This document shows positions 48,401-56,905 of a stretch of DNA of 64,000 bases, piece after piece. The notes beneath the pieces are model-generated. The model searched no databases. It was not told the DNA's origin and saw nothing but the letters and a program-made list of their open reading frames with translations. The DNA comes from Roseiconus lacunae (lineage in GTDB: Bacteria; Planctomycetota; Planctomycetia; Pirellulales; Pirellulaceae). The stretch's first letter is position 1; each line of letters opens with the position of its first letter. The stretch lies in assembly GCF_008312935.1 (NCBI RefSeq), contig NZ_VSZO01000006.1:38655-102654 (forward strand). The letters run 5' to 3'. Both the position numbers and the translations under genes were made by a program.

Positions 48401-50687
48401 ATCGGGAAAGCTCTTAGCTGACCATCTCGAATCGCAAACCGCATTGACGCTCGAGGTGGAGCTGTTCATCCATGCCGTCGCTACCAACACCGACCCTACG
48501 AATTCAGTCGAAGTTCCGGGGACTCTACGCGCATTGATCACGTCGGCAGAATTGTCCTCCCAGCGCTCCATTCAACTTTTATTGACAATGCACCGGGTAG
48601 GCCTAAACCTTGTTGCTGACGAAAACGATTCAAGTCGTCGTGCGACCATGGCAACGGTATTCGTCTTGAATCCCGCAATCGAACTCATCGACCGTCTGGG
48701 TATCGAACAGTTTGGTCCCGGGGAAAGCGAGTCGTTATCAAAAACGAGTCTCGTCGACAGCGTGATCCTTCCCACGGTTCGCACGATTGTGATCCCCAAC
48801 CTGGACATTGATAGCGACGGCCTGATCGTGAAGGGGATTCGCCAGATCTCACCGGGCTCCGACGCGATTCAGCGTTTCAGCGAACTTGCAGCGTTGGTAT
48901 ACACCGACCGCGTTGCCCGAAGCGGCTATGATGACAAAGATCAGTTTTGCCGTGATCATATCGCACTCACCACTCTGACACTTCGCGAAGAATCGACCGA
49001 AGAAGAAGACAAAGCCAAACTTATCCAGCTAACTGCGAACGCATTCTTGGCGTTAGAACAAACCAACGGCGCCGCATTTTTAAAATTCGCCGATCTGGCT
49101 CCCAAACTCGGTGCCGACACGCTAACCGCGACAGTGCTGCGTGCGGAAGCGTACAAACAACTCGCCGAATCAACCGGAGACTGGGCATTACGTCACGAAG
49201 AATTTGGCCGATCAAGGCAAGCGTTTCTACGGGTCCTCGAACTCCTCGGAAACGGGATTCCCGAATTAACTATCAATCGAAGACACCGCTTCAATGCCCT
49301 TTGTAATGTCGCGGCAATCGGCGTCCGCCAAGCTTTCTATTCTTCTGACGTCGACGTCAAGCTCCCTATCTTGCTGAAGTCGTTCGATTGTATGAACGAG
49401 GCGATGGCGATGAATCTTGACGAGTTGACCGTGCAAACCGAATGGAATCGAGCAACGCTATGGATCAATAAAGGGAACGCTTGCGAGGACATCGCCTTCT
49501 ACTGTTCGGCAGGGGATTCGGAGGAAGAGATTGAACGCCGAGAAAAGTTCTTCACACTCGCGATCGAAGCCTTCGGTAACGCGAAGGAACTCGGCAAACG
49601 AGATCTGAAGGCACAGTACTCACTCGGTCGTGCACTACTGCGCCAGTCCAGTTTTTACGACGGAGAGGAACGTGAACAAATACTTGATCGCTCGAACAAT
49701 GCTTTCGAGCAACCTCCCACCCAAAAACAACTGACGACCGAGCTTCCCAAAGCTATCGAGTGGTATGTATGGAAGATGAAAGTTGATGAAGCGAGACTGG
49801 ACACTAATGATGCGTTAGCTTCCGCTGACCTGGTGACGGAATTGCTTTCGCGACCAGAGATGATCAGTGACTTCCGGCGTGGCGAGTTTATGTGGGCGGC
49901 TTGCTTGGTTTACGGAAAGCAAAAGCAGTTCGAGAAAATGATCGCCGGACTGAAGTCCCTTGGCGATTCAGGAACGCCGGATGAATTTGCTAGACACATG
50001 GGAACGCTTATCGATCTGATCGGTCGCTCCAGCGATCGCGGGCTTTTCACCTACATTCTTGACACGGTTAAGCACCGCCGACCGCCTGACCCAGGCTTTG
50101 ACGCAGCAAACGACGGCAGCTATCAAATGTCCAAAGTATCGACCCAAGCGTTGCAGGACATGAGTGAACGATTAGCTCATGGTCAAAAGCCTCAACCGTC
50201 ACAGCCCTTGTTTGCGGACTTACGTGAAGGTGCTCGCGCTCTCCACCGATGGGTCGACCCACAATCCGGTGGCGACTACGCAAAACTCGGGACGTTGCTT
50301 GCCGAAGGTCAGCAGATCCTTATGAATCGCGACGAGCGGGAGGCGATTCGCTTTGCCTACGAATTAGCATTGATTGCCAATGAGTCAGAAGAGTTCCCCT
50401 TCTACGTCAAAAACCGCTGCTATGCGATTGTTATGTACTCTTTAATGTTTTGGGAACGAGTGGCGATGCAAGAAAACGAGGGCGCACTTACACCTCAGTT
50501 TTTACAAACAGTCGTCGATCGCTACAAAGACGACTTCAGCCAGGAACGTCGCGAAACGCTGACAAAATGTTTGCGAGAAACAGCGGAGCTCGCCAAAGCA
50601 AAGGACCCCGCGTTGGCCAAATCGATGCTGGACGCCGTTCGAATGATAGACGCGTTTGGCGTAGATACATCAGCCGATGAGCCCTAA
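45411..50687 (+). CDS. giant membrane-anchored Ser/Thr protein kinase
   Basis: The 1758-residue protein has an N-terminal Hanks-type kinase: Gly loop SPLGSGMAGDVW (23-34), lysine K47 in VALKVV, catalytic loop YHFDIKPQN with D231, CDFG at 247-250 and TPAYASPEIL in place of APE. A disordered stretch of about 80 residues (83-164, rich in Pro, Gln, Ser and Asp) is inserted before the hinge strand LIVVMGLG. One membrane helix follows at about 377-401 (TRIIGTVAALLLCMTLGFTSWWYFF). The remaining 1350 residues are mainly helical, with scattered TPR-like pairs and no recognised domain. The kinase is predicted to be cytoplasmic and the huge tail extracytoplasmic, perhaps a sensor. It is a single-gene unit, divergent from the YTV-type gene. 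Confidence 0.85.
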   Translation: MTSPPPVEFQPGMEVVPGYTLISPLGSGMAGDVWQAQAAGGIKVALKVVRSLKDVGGRKELKALKTIRDVHHPNLCPLFGFWTKDGSGRILADGETEELTLDSVQSHPHPNGIDSANQPPPAPSDQPMQGTMAIDQSMADNFASPQEKGPSNDQQESPKPKVTAEQLIVVMGLGDCTLFDRLRFIRQDAGLSPDDVETPLGLEPEETIRYLRAAASAIDLLNHEHDVYHFDIKPQNILLVGGEAQVCDFGLAKKIEADVRATQQTHATPAYASPEILEGEHLSTVSGDKLFVDQYSLAVTYYELRTGLLPFDVTTHASMIVAKSTGRLDLSALSPPERKVLQKALERDPKKRFRSCTEMIKSLAVASGVDKSGGITLTRIIGTVAALLLCMTLGFTSWWYFFPESFNDWINQGQINTAKELLARTQSSFERTEDQAFNESSFTIINVVLGEAADLAAHAPDATTSGEEGDLRTSSQILFAKAANRLLERVHQSLSTVENEGDDLRASDMYTALAEGIAVFDPDVEPDSEQQRSVKKTILQGVSHWSESDNQSLADSYEQFSISLSAAKTRFRLHENAPVDPKDLQAIRTAIENTPEVFEQVQGIDLAFASMLIPIASIDQRSYTSWDASQWLNADVRRDLGRAERLGGARVVTDPYLSLWLEIRDAFIQSVEPVATGAIANDRVSDQALDEVRRDFPSLESDRKLAQLRQAIIGNDWDTAAIVIEQLNTQTNLDQTRRQSLMLLSRMKELREQPTAMGELLLAIQSQQLSATELRTRKLLPVLENFVRYCNQERLAMAFDPASIPFDAQVDTLQSLEQVTELSLDPAAFAVPLMAALISPSDRVIDQNGNLNASLKTCVERIEQSADYSLLRSALKLEQAIRADEFSAATVRDAASEIQQSNTSLLDILSPSYRPYLLLCAAGLGRQSVDAADELLRRQSRQSIRQLGDWRLLSATELMADAAIDISSVRNDSFESRRYEPDDTNRTANALAASYLRSGKLLADHLESQTALTLEVELFIHAVATNTDPTNSVEVPGTLRALITSAELSSQRSIQLLLTMHRVGLNLVADENDSSRRATMATVFVLNPAIELIDRLGIEQFGPGESESLSKTSLVDSVILPTVRTIVIPNLDIDSDGLIVKGIRQISPGSDAIQRFSELAALVYTDRVARSGYDDKDQFCRDHIALTTLTLREESTEEEDKAKLIQLTANAFLALEQTNGAAFLKFADLAPKLGADTLTATVLRAEAYKQLAESTGDWALRHEEFGRSRQAFLRVLELLGNGIPELTINRRHRFNALCNVAAIGVRQAFYSSDVDVKLPILLKSFDCMNEAMAMNLDELTVQTEWNRATLWINKGNACEDIAFYCSAGDSEEEIERREKFFTLAIEAFGNAKELGKRDLKAQYSLGRALLRQSSFYDGEEREQILDRSNNAFEQPPTQKQLTTELPKAIEWYVWKMKVDEARLDTNDALASADLVTELLSRPEMISDFRRGEFMWAACLVYGKQKQFEKMIAGLKSLGDSGTPDEFARHMGTLIDLIGRSSDRGLFTYILDTVKHRRPPDPGFDAANDGSYQMSKVSTQALQDMSERLAHGQKPQPSQPLFADLREGARALHRWVDPQSGGDYAKLGTLLAEGQQILMNRDEREAIRFAYELALIANESEEFPFYVKNRCYAIVMYSLMFWERVAMQENEGALTPQFLQTVVDRYKDDFSQERRETLTKCLRETAELAKAKDPALAKSMLDAVRMIDAFGVDTSADEP

Positions 50688-50734
50688 GCAACTAAAAAGA
50701 TGAGTCACGGGGTTTAAGCATCCGGATCACAACC

Positions 50735-50748
50735 TCCCGCTTGCGGGA
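50735..50748. terminator. hairpin between convergent genes
   Basis: TCCCGC-TT-GCGGGA forms a perfect 6-bp stem, extended by an outer TCCGG (50721-50725) and CCGGA (50752-50756). A second hairpin, GGAGAG-TGCT-CTCTCC, follows at 50772-50787. They lie just after the kinase stop and before the convergent lipoprotein gene. No U-tract follows, so intrinsic termination is only possible. Confidence 0.4.
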
Positions 50749-50981
50749 AAGCCGGACGGGCAAACGTCAGGGGAGAGTGCTCTCTCCGGGCCTGTGAGCC
50801 CGACTTTCGCAGTGGGATAGGAAAATGAGTTAAGCCGAATCATTCATTTCCACTGCTTAACGCCGGTTGCTGTCAAGAAAACGTAAACGCGGGCTTAGAG
50901 ACGCTACGCTCACGATTCAGAGACGCTCTCAGCACAACGGTATAGATAGCAGATCACCCCACGCAACTTTGGCAATCTCTG

Positions 50982-51398
50982 TTACCGAAAGACGTAAACG
51001 CGATAAAGATCCATATCGATGGCAACAAACCCATTGGTGTCGCCCCTGCGATAAAAGCGACCATCAGTGATGGTCGTCAAATCCCACGGGATTCCGCTCA
51101 CAGTATCAGCCCACGTCCCTGAACGAGTCGCCCCTTTGAGTTTGGTACGATCTCTGGCAAATGCGGCAAGTGATACGCCAGCATACGCGGATGCAAACGT
51201 TTCCACTCCGGTCGCATCGGTATCGAAAATGATGTACTCGTGGGCATCTTGAGCAAACGCTTCGGCTGGTTTTCTTGCTACGATCGTCGCTTGAGCAGGA
51301 AGCCCAGCACCAAAAGTGACAAAATCAACATTCGGCCCACCACACCCAGTAACGATTGTACAGCAAAGCAAACTCGCGATCACGAAACATCGTGGCAC
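50982..51398 (-). CDS. putative small lipoprotein
   Basis: The GTG at 51398 (MPRCFVIASLLCCTIVTGC when read with initiator Met) gives a short lipoprotein signal with a lipobox-like IVTGC; the frame is open upstream to 51560, but that part has no export signal at its start. The mature protein of about 118 residues includes VDFVTFGAGLPAQATIVAR, HEYIIFDTDATGV and a C-terminal beta-rich part ending YRRGDTNGFVAIDMDLYRVYVFR. I recognise no family. It may be cotranscribed with two small frames upstream on the same strand. It opens the accessory region. Confidence 0.5.
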   Translation of the reverse strand: MPRCFVIASLLCCTIVTGCGGPNVDFVTFGAGLPAQATIVARKPAEAFAQDAHEYIIFDTDATGVETFASAYAGVSLAAFARDRTKLKGATRSGTWADTVSGIPWDLTTITDGRFYRRGDTNGFVAIDMDLYRVYVFR

Positions 51399-51426
51399 AG
51401 CATTCAAGCCTGTATTTGAGTAGTCT

Positions 51427-51621
51427 TCAAACCTTCGGCGCAGACCTTGGACCGACGACGATAGGAAGAGTCCTGTTCTTGTCCAATGCTGCCATAGAAA
51501 GGTCTGCGGCGAACTTGCAAAAATCACCGGAATTGCCAATACCAATGCTTTCCCTCCCAAAACTCAAAATCTCCAGATATCGGCTTGACAAGCGATTCCA
51601 CACTTCAAACGCATAAACCAT
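51427..51621 (-). CDS. small hypothetical protein
   Basis: A 64-residue frame (MVYAFEVWNRLSSRYLEI to the end, LPIVVGPRSAPKV) starts 18 bp after the stop of the upstream membrane protein gene and ends 29 bp before the lipoprotein start. A longer frame opening at 51684 would overlap the upstream gene. It has no recognised motif, and it is supported only by spacing and orientation. Confidence 0.35.
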   Translation of the reverse strand: MVYAFEVWNRLSSRYLEILSFGRESIGIGNSGDFCKFAADLSMAALDKNRTLPIVVGPRSAPKV

Positions 51622-51638
51622 CCCACGATAGTCCAATG

Positions 51639-51926
51639 CTAAGTCGACTTCGTTATCGAAACTCCGAAAATAGCAAATGCCCACCGAAGGACTAAAAATC
51701 CTACCGTCGTCACGGCTATCATCGTCAGGCAGAACACCAACCCGGCAGCAACGTCCAAGCCATTACGTCTAATCATGAAACTGGAAATGGCATATGCCGC
51801 ACCGCCCCCGCCGAGAAGTGACAGAAGGCTGACGAACCAGCCAGCCAAAGTGAACCGATCAAAATCGATATCAAGCTCGTTGATCGCTGCCCCAATTCTC
51901 TCCGCGATCTCTGGTTTATCATTCAT
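51639..51926 (-). CDS. small membrane protein, unknown
   Basis: The 95-residue protein starts MNDKPEIAERIGAAINELDIDFD and has two membrane helices (LAGWFVSLLSLLGGGGAAYAISSFMI and VAAGLVFCLTMIAVTTVGFLVL). It has no known domain. It is the first gene of a possible three-gene minus-strand unit ending with the lipoprotein. In the 243 bp between it and the phosphoesterase gene there is an inverted match TCTCTCG (51942-51948) and CGAGAGA (52012-52018), but no further gene. Confidence 0.55.
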   Translation of the reverse strand: MNDKPEIAERIGAAINELDIDFDRFTLAGWFVSLLSLLGGGGAAYAISSFMIRRNGLDVAAGLVFCLTMIAVTTVGFLVLRWAFAIFGVSITKST

Positions 51927-52169
51927 CGTTGCTCCAACGCATCTCTCGATTACCGGCAGAACGAAATGTGCTAACTTATTCTAACCATCACGCATCACAG
52001 TTGCGTCGATCCGAGAGAGTGATCTGATTTACCTCGATGAAATCCAAAGCAATCCCCGGTCAAACACACTATCGGTGTGACAACATCTGCAAACGCAAAA
52101 AAATTTTTTCTTTGGCAAGCGGAATAGGAACGATCGACGCTCACTTCACTGTACAAACAAAGGGCGTCG

Positions 52170-52841
52170 CTATTGCGGCACCTCGTCGATCCAAAAACGT
52201 CGCGTAGCACCGGACTCGTTCGATTGCCAGCAGATACCGGAATGAACATCAAGGCAAGTTAACCAGCCTTGCCCGTAGGCCCAGGTATCAATGCAAACTG
52301 CATGACCAACCGAACACGGCACGCCAGAACGCTGTGCCGTATGTCCACAAATCATCGTCAACCCAGATTGGTGTGGCCTGGGATTTCCAAATGACTCCCA
52401 GTACAGCATATAGTCTGGTTGTTCATCAATCGGAACTTCGGCATCTGCATTCGCGTGGACAAAGAAGTGACTCTCCGTAGTGTAATGCGACCGCAAACAA
52501 GACTCGAGAAAATGCCAATGGTCATTCGGAATCCCATCGAGTCGATCAGTGCCGTAGGACGACAGAACCGCATCACCTCCGCATGTCAGCCAATCCTTGA
52601 GGCATTGCTTGGATTGACGTGCCTCAAGTAACATTATTTCATGGTTGCCGCGGAGCGGAATCAGCCCCTCCCTCGCTTGTCGATCGATCAGCCAATCGAT
52701 CACTCGTCGCGTGTCAGGGCCACGATCCACATAGTCGCCAAGCGTGATGACCCGGTCACCGGAGGAAATTGCAGCGAACGATGCCAGTGTATCAAGCGAT
52801 CGGTAGCAGCCATGAATATCGCCAATCGCTAAAGTTCGCAT
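52170..52841 (-). CDS. PPP-family metallophosphoesterase
   Basis: The 223-residue protein has all the blocks of bacterial PPP-type phosphatases such as PrpA/PrpE or symmetrical Ap4A hydrolases. It begins MRTLAIGDIHGCYRSLD, then VITLGDYVDRGPDTR, PLRGNHEIMLLE, FVHANAD and MICGHTAQRSG. Each block holds metal ligands for a dinuclear centre. It should be a cytoplasmic protein phosphatase or dinucleotide hydrolase; sequence does not decide. It is a single gene between intergenic stretches of some 240 and 350 bp, in the accessory region. Confidence 0.85.
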   Translation of the reverse strand: MRTLAIGDIHGCYRSLDTLASFAAISSGDRVITLGDYVDRGPDTRRVIDWLIDRQAREGLIPLRGNHEIMLLEARQSKQCLKDWLTCGGDAVLSSYGTDRLDGIPNDHWHFLESCLRSHYTTESHFFVHANADAEVPIDEQPDYMLYWESFGNPRPHQSGLTMICGHTAQRSGVPCSVGHAVCIDTWAYGQGWLTCLDVHSGICWQSNESGATRRFWIDEVPQ

Positions 52842-53191
52842 TTAGCTATCCTCTCTGAAAAACTTTCACTCGGGAAATGCCACGATTGCCGCAGTCTTAA
52901 TCGATGCAATCACAACCCCAAAATACCGGCCAGCCCTGCATTTTTCCCTTTCTCGCAATACGACTACCGTTTGTATCGATTTTCAACTCACCATTTTTAT
53001 CACACGTGAGACTGGGATGGACATTTGCTTCACTATCCCACTGGGAGAGTCGGCCTCTCAGACCCGGAGAAGACGCCCTCCTCGGCCGATTGCCCGTCCG
53101 ACCTACCCTCAAACGGAAGCGTGTTATCCAGATGCTTCCCCCCGAAGACTTATGATTAATTGCTAAATAGGACCAATCGAATACGTTTGCG
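52842..53191. other. intergenic region in accessory block
   Basis: This 350-bp gap has small inverted repeats (GAGAG-TCGGC-CTCTC near 53045-53059 and the palindrome TCGGCCGA near 53087) downstream of the thioredoxin-like gene. A 71-codon minus-strand frame at 52897-53112 lacks recognisable features and is not called as a gene. Confidence 0.4.
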
Positions 53192-54520
53192 TCAACGATC
53201 TAGTTGTTTTTTTCTTTCTGGCATACCAAGCAATGCTTCCAGCTTGGCATAACCTTCAGGGGTATCGCGGAACTCGCCAGCAACATTGCCATCCCTATCA
53301 ATCAAAATCATTGTAGGATAATTGATCACTCCATAGTCGGAAGCCATTCTGCAAGTCGCATCCTTCATAGAATTCCCGCGAAAAGGAGTTGGTTTCTCCG
53401 CAATCAATGCGACAGGATACGTAATGTTTTTCCCTTCTAGAATCCCATCCTTTAGTGACTCTGCAAATTCGTCGTATTCCGAAATCGAAGTGATTGTCTT
53501 CCCGGCATCGATATGAAGCCCAAGGATTTGTAAACCGTGTTCTCGATAACGGTTGTCGAGTTCAATTAGTCGAGGGATTTTGACGATACACGCGTGGCAC
53601 CAATAACCCCAAAAATCCAACAAGACCACTTTCCCCCTTAAGTCCTTTAACGACTTTGGGCCCGTTCCTTTCCAAGCGATCACGTCGGCAAAGTCAGGAG
53701 CCGGCTGTCCAAGCAGTTTTTTTGATCCTTTGAGTGAGAGCTCCATGGGGTACAATTTCAATTCCGCGACCCCGTCCGAGATCGAAAATGACCGTTTTGC
53801 CACCAGTGTTCCATCATTCGCTCCGATGGCAGTCATTGAATACTCTCCAGGCGGAAGAAAAATCTCAAAGTCCGGCGCGAGTGAATAGTGTTCAACGCAA
53901 AGCCGTCCGTCAAGCGAAACGCTAAGAGAGTTCCTTTCAAGTTCAATGCCATGTTCAGCAAGTTCTTGGCATGCAAGCTTTCCAAAAACCCGGCATTCCG
54001 GGTGAAGAATAATCGTAACTTTTTCGTTCACGTTTCGCGGAAAATTTACAATACCGGAAAGTTGGCGTCCCTCATGACGTGCAACAAGACTAATACGGAA
54101 ATCACGCAAGATCTCCATGCCACGGCTCAACGTCGCGGTGCCACGTTTGCCGGTCCGCGTTTGACGCGGAAAACTTTCTTGCGACGCCGGATCCGGTAAA
54201 TATATCCAAGACGGCGATTCGTAGGAAGAATCTCCAAAACTTGCAGAGAAGCCAATCCTTGCCCCTTCAACTGGCTGAGAGTATTGATCAAGAACAAGAA
54301 CTTCTAGATCGCTCGAAGTTCGAACTGAGCTCTCCGGTGGCTGCGACCATACTGCCTTCGGTTCGAAAACGACCATCATCAGGAACGCGTATCCTAACGC
54401 CACCAACCCCAGAAAACTCCGTCGGAATACAGTTGCGACACTCACTCGCGACAGACGGAAGAAACTATAGGATTGTCGCTGAAGAAGACCCCAGCTTACA
54501 CTCGCAATCTGCCAACTCAT
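53192..54520 (-). CDS. exported TlpA/ResA-like thioredoxin-fold protein
   Basis: The 442-residue protein has a membrane or signal segment at about 34-55 (FLGLVALGYAFLMMVVFEP), then about 200 residues of beta-rich domain resembling carboxypeptidase-regulatory or Ig-like folds (DLEVLVLDQYSQPVEGARIGF). The C-terminal 165 residues are a TlpA-type thioredoxin: LLGQPAPDFADVIAWKG, VVLLDFWGYWCHACIVKIP with the active-site CHAC, a conserved cis-proline region VINYPTMILIDRDG and a final KLEALLG. It should reduce or exchange disulfides outside the cytoplasm. Planctomycete genomes carry many proteins of this architecture. It is a lone gene. Confidence 0.85.
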   Translation of the reverse strand: MSWQIASVSWGLLQRQSYSFFRLSRVSVATVFRRSFLGLVALGYAFLMMVVFEPKAVWSQPPESSVRTSSDLEVLVLDQYSQPVEGARIGFSASFGDSSYESPSWIYLPDPASQESFPRQTRTGKRGTATLSRGMEILRDFRISLVARHEGRQLSGIVNFPRNVNEKVTIILHPECRVFGKLACQELAEHGIELERNSLSVSLDGRLCVEHYSLAPDFEIFLPPGEYSMTAIGANDGTLVAKRSFSISDGVAELKLYPMELSLKGSKKLLGQPAPDFADVIAWKGTGPKSLKDLRGKVVLLDFWGYWCHACIVKIPRLIELDNRYREHGLQILGLHIDAGKTITSISEYDEFAESLKDGILEGKNITYPVALIAEKPTPFRGNSMKDATCRMASDYGVINYPTMILIDRDGNVAGEFRDTPEGYAKLEALLGMPERKKQLDR

Positions 54521-55063
54521 ATGTCAGTGTCCTTTATTTATTGCAGGTTTCGGCAACATAATGACTGTCCCAATGGTGATTCACAAACGAACATACGACG
54601 ATTCGCTCAGTGCTGCCCAGGATCGTCAAAGTGGATTTCTGAATTAGCGCCGGCGAGATTCTACAATATCCTCGACGATCGGGAGAAATTTTCATCGACG
54701 AATAGCGAGATGCGCACGGGGGTATAGGATTCAAAAAAACAAATCGCCAATTTCAATAGAGCTTTCGCGTATAAACGGGTGGTTTACCTGACAGAATCGA
54801 TTTCATAGCTCAGTAGTCACCGATTAGCCAGCTCGCAGATTTGACGCTCCCAACATCACCTCCATCAAATGCTCCAGTCAGTCAATTGCGATTGCGCCGG
54901 ACGCCCCTACCAATACGAATCCACAAATTCTGCTTTCGACGCCTTCCAAAAAGGATTCGAGCGAACAAATAAAGATCGCGAAAGCAAAAGATGACCAAAC
55001 GGTGACCCCAGTTGGAATCAAAACGGCTCGGATTACTCGGCTCAAAACAACTCATTTGTTTGC
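54521..55063. other. intergenic region, AT-rich
   Basis: This 543-bp stretch lies between the thioredoxin-like gene and the next membrane protein gene. Base composition is visibly more AT-rich than in the first 50 kb. Short minus-strand frames (54534-54734, 54882-55178) show no protein-like features, and the second overlaps a better gene in another frame. Nothing further is supported. Confidence 0.4.
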
Positions 55064-55498
55064 TTAAAACTTGTTGTACAAACGCTGGCATCCCAAAGCC
55101 GTACGAATTGATATCGCGACCGCCATGGCGTGGCAAACCAAAGAGATGGAGAGCCAACGCACGATCGGAGGCTCCCAAATCGACAGAACAATCAACGCCC
55201 CTGCCGCAACTATGTAAGCTGCCAGCGGAATTCTCGGAAGATTGGAATTACGGCGCAGATGAATCATCCCGGCCGAAATTCCGATGCATGCCATCCCAAT
55301 TAGTGGACAGCCAAACGTCAGCACAGTTGCCATTAGGTCGTCGTTATTGGCTCCTTGAATATCGAGATAAAACGAGATTCCGCAAAGAAGAGATGAGATT
55401 AAACCGAGACTGAAAATACTGATCGTCAGTATACCTATTGCGACGACTGACACAGAAGCAGGGGAACCATTCTGAGAAGGCGGTGCGTAGGGATTCAT
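55064..55498 (-). CDS. four-helix membrane protein, unknown
   Basis: The ATG at 55498 (MNPYAPPSQNGSPASVSVV) gives an N-terminus typical of small planctomycete membrane proteins. The frame is open 25 codons further, but that part crosses a likely terminator. The 144-residue protein has four membrane helices (VVAIGILTISIFSLGLISSLLCG, MATVLTFGCPLIGMACIGISAG, RIPLAAYIVAAGALIVLSIW and IVRWLSISLVCHAMAVAISI). No function is known. It is a lone minus-strand gene in the accessory block. Confidence 0.6.
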   Translation of the reverse strand: MNPYAPPSQNGSPASVSVVAIGILTISIFSLGLISSLLCGISFYLDIQGANNDDLMATVLTFGCPLIGMACIGISAGMIHLRRNSNLPRIPLAAYIVAAGALIVLSIWEPPIVRWLSISLVCHAMAVAISIRTALGCQRLYNKF

Positions 55499-55530
55499 AA
55501 TTGTGGCGGACTCTTTCCGATTAACAAACG

Positions 55531-55549
55531 CCGCCCGTCGCTCGGGCGG
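55531..55549 (-). terminator. probable terminator hairpin
   Basis: CCGCCCG-5 nt-CGGGCGG is a perfect 7-bp stem about 40 bp downstream of the stop of the minus-strand gene at 55591. On that strand it is followed by CGTTTGTTAAT, a weak T-rich run, consistent with intrinsic termination. Confidence 0.5.
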
Positions 55550-55590
55550 AAAGCGAAGGTCAGCGAGCGCCAAAACGCGTGCAAGCCTGA

Positions 55591-56028
55591 CTACGGTGCG
55601 TAGGACCGCTCTCCATTGCCCTGTGCGGGCCCGTCTAAAAGTTGCTTTGCATTAAACTCGTCTCGTTCATCCCGAAGGTGCCGAACCGCATTCGCGCAGG
55701 CGAGTGTCATCAGGCACGACACAACGACTGCGCCGACGATCGAATAGATTCGAAAACCAAAATCCGATATCGAAAATCCGAATGGAAGTGCGGCGGCAAC
55801 TAAAAGCATAACCGCTGCACCGCGTGGTTGATCGCGACGATCCATGCGAGTAACAAGGATTCCTGCGAACTCGCAAAATCCAATGACGAGAATAGTGAAA
55901 AGATCGCCAATATCGAGCCCTGATAAATCGGCTAAAGACCATCGCAATTGGCGACTTCCGATCGCGCACAAATCGAGGGTAATGATACGACTATGACTGC
56001 ACATTGATAAGCGCCCCCATCCTATCAC
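55591..56028 (-). CDS. small membrane protein, unknown
   Basis: The 145-residue frame starts with GTG at 56028, overlapping the stop of the upstream gene as GTGA; an ATG at 56004 with a G-rich stretch ahead is an equal alternative. It has a central hydrophobic part (GLDIGDLFTILVIGFCEFAGILVT, AAVMLLVAAALPFGFSI, YSIVGAVVVSCLMTLACANAV) and a charged tail. No family is recognised. Codon use is in line with its neighbours. Confidence 0.5.
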   Translation of the reverse strand: MIGWGRLSMCSHSRIITLDLCAIGSRQLRWSLADLSGLDIGDLFTILVIGFCEFAGILVTRMDRRDQPRGAAVMLLVAAALPFGFSISDFGFRIYSIVGAVVVSCLMTLACANAVRHLRDERDEFNAKQLLDGPAQGNGERSYAP

Positions 56029-56222
56029 GCTTCATCGTCCGTCAGCTCGACAAAGTTTTCAGTGTGGTAACCGGAATACAGCTGCCCCGTTTCATGGTCG
56101 GCAACTACGCAGTGGCCTCGCATGTTCGGGATTTCGCCGAAAAAGATGTACGTTCGAGTATCCATGAATGGATATCTTGCATGGTAGTCCTTGGGTACGG
56201 TATCGAAATTGAAACGCACCAT
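56025..56222 (-). CDS. small conserved-looking hypothetical protein
   Basis: A 65-residue protein starts at ATG 56222 (MVRFNFDTVPKDYHARYPFMD). It continues TYIFFGEIPNMRGHCVVADHETGQLYSGYHTENF and ends VELTDDEA. The frame is open up to 56429, but the upper part runs through a copy of the structured repeat (56301-56401), so a late start is more likely. The compact, well-formed sequence suggests a real small soluble protein, and I have the impression of a planctomycete family, unconfirmed. Its stop overlaps the possible GTG start of the next gene. Confidence 0.5.
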   Translation of the reverse strand: MVRFNFDTVPKDYHARYPFMDTRTYIFFGEIPNMRGHCVVADHETGQLYSGYHTENFVELTDDEA

Positions 56223-56300
56223 GCTCAGGTACCGGGGACAACTTCTATGCGGTGAATCACCAGCTTGCGTCAAGGAGTTTTTTGCAGTCATTGTGCTTTG

Positions 56301-56401
56301 TCGACGAACGAATGTATGTAGGTCCAAGATTTGATTAGTGTGGTCATTCGCCTTTATGCTGGGGATTCGGACCCGCGATCGGATCGATAGGGAACTTCCT
56401 G
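56301..56401 (-). repeat. structured dispersed repeat, copy R3
   Basis: This segment of about 100 bp aligns with copies at 59522 and 63903. Its four arms are at 56303-56308 (GACGAA), 56322-56328 (GTCCAAG), 56347-56352 (TTCGCC) and 56366-56372 (TTCGGAC). Arm 1 pairs with arm 3, and arm 2 with arm 4. Two of its differences from the other copies become G-U pairs if the minus strand is the folded one. It lies between the zinc-ribbon gene at 56522 and the start of the gene at 56222. Confidence 0.6.
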
Positions 56402-56521
56402 CGATATTCCCCCCCCACACCAAAACCAACGACTCTTTGTTAATAAAAGTTAGACGGCCCCGCTGGACAGCTTATCGGGCGCTACGTTCCAGGTGATTGT
56501 TGTGTCGCAAGGAACGTGAAG

Positions 56522-56731
56522 CTATTTTCGACACTTTTTCTTGCGGATCAACGCGTCGTTGGCTCGAGCCTTCTTTTTCCGTTCGGATTCGTCTCGACCT
56601 TCAGGCCAAACCAACGAATTGCATATTGGACAACAAGCATCGCCTGCGGATGTGGAACTCATGCGAAACTCGTAGCCGCATATATCGCAGGTGTGCTGAC
56701 GCCCTTCGGGCGTGCGGGAGGAAACGTTCAT
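56522..56731 (-). CDS. small zinc-ribbon protein
   Basis: The 69-residue protein (MNVSSRTPEGRQHTCDIC at the start) has two CxxC knuckles, CDIC and CPIC, about 20 residues apart. That is sufficient for one zinc ribbon, and a basic tail follows (ESERKKKARANDALIRKKKCRK). Proteins of this size and shape often bind nucleic acid, which the basic tail would suit. It is a lone minus-strand gene. Its upstream side has no copy of the structured repeat; its downstream side does. Confidence 0.6.
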   Translation of the reverse strand: MNVSSRTPEGRQHTCDICGYEFRMSSTSAGDACCPICNSLVWPEGRDESERKKKARANDALIRKKKCRK

Positions 56732-56905
56732 TGGGCCCTCAATGTGTTAAATCTAGCGGATCAAAGAAGAGAAATCGGTCATTACCGAAAATCGTGCGTT
56801 CGCGGACTACCGAGAAAGGATCATTCACGAGTGCTGAAAATCCAACAATCATAACGACGAAGACCGCAACTTTAGGCGTCTAGCGACAACTAACGCGCCG
56901 ATTGA

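Noticed and set aside
52897..53112. Minus-strand 71-codon frame
   Set aside because: It has no conserved motif and no clear start, and it overlaps small inverted repeats typical of intergenic DNA.
54882..55178. Minus-strand 98-codon frame
   Set aside because: It overlaps the better-supported four-helix membrane protein in another frame, and its composition (Arg-rich, no motif) looks random.
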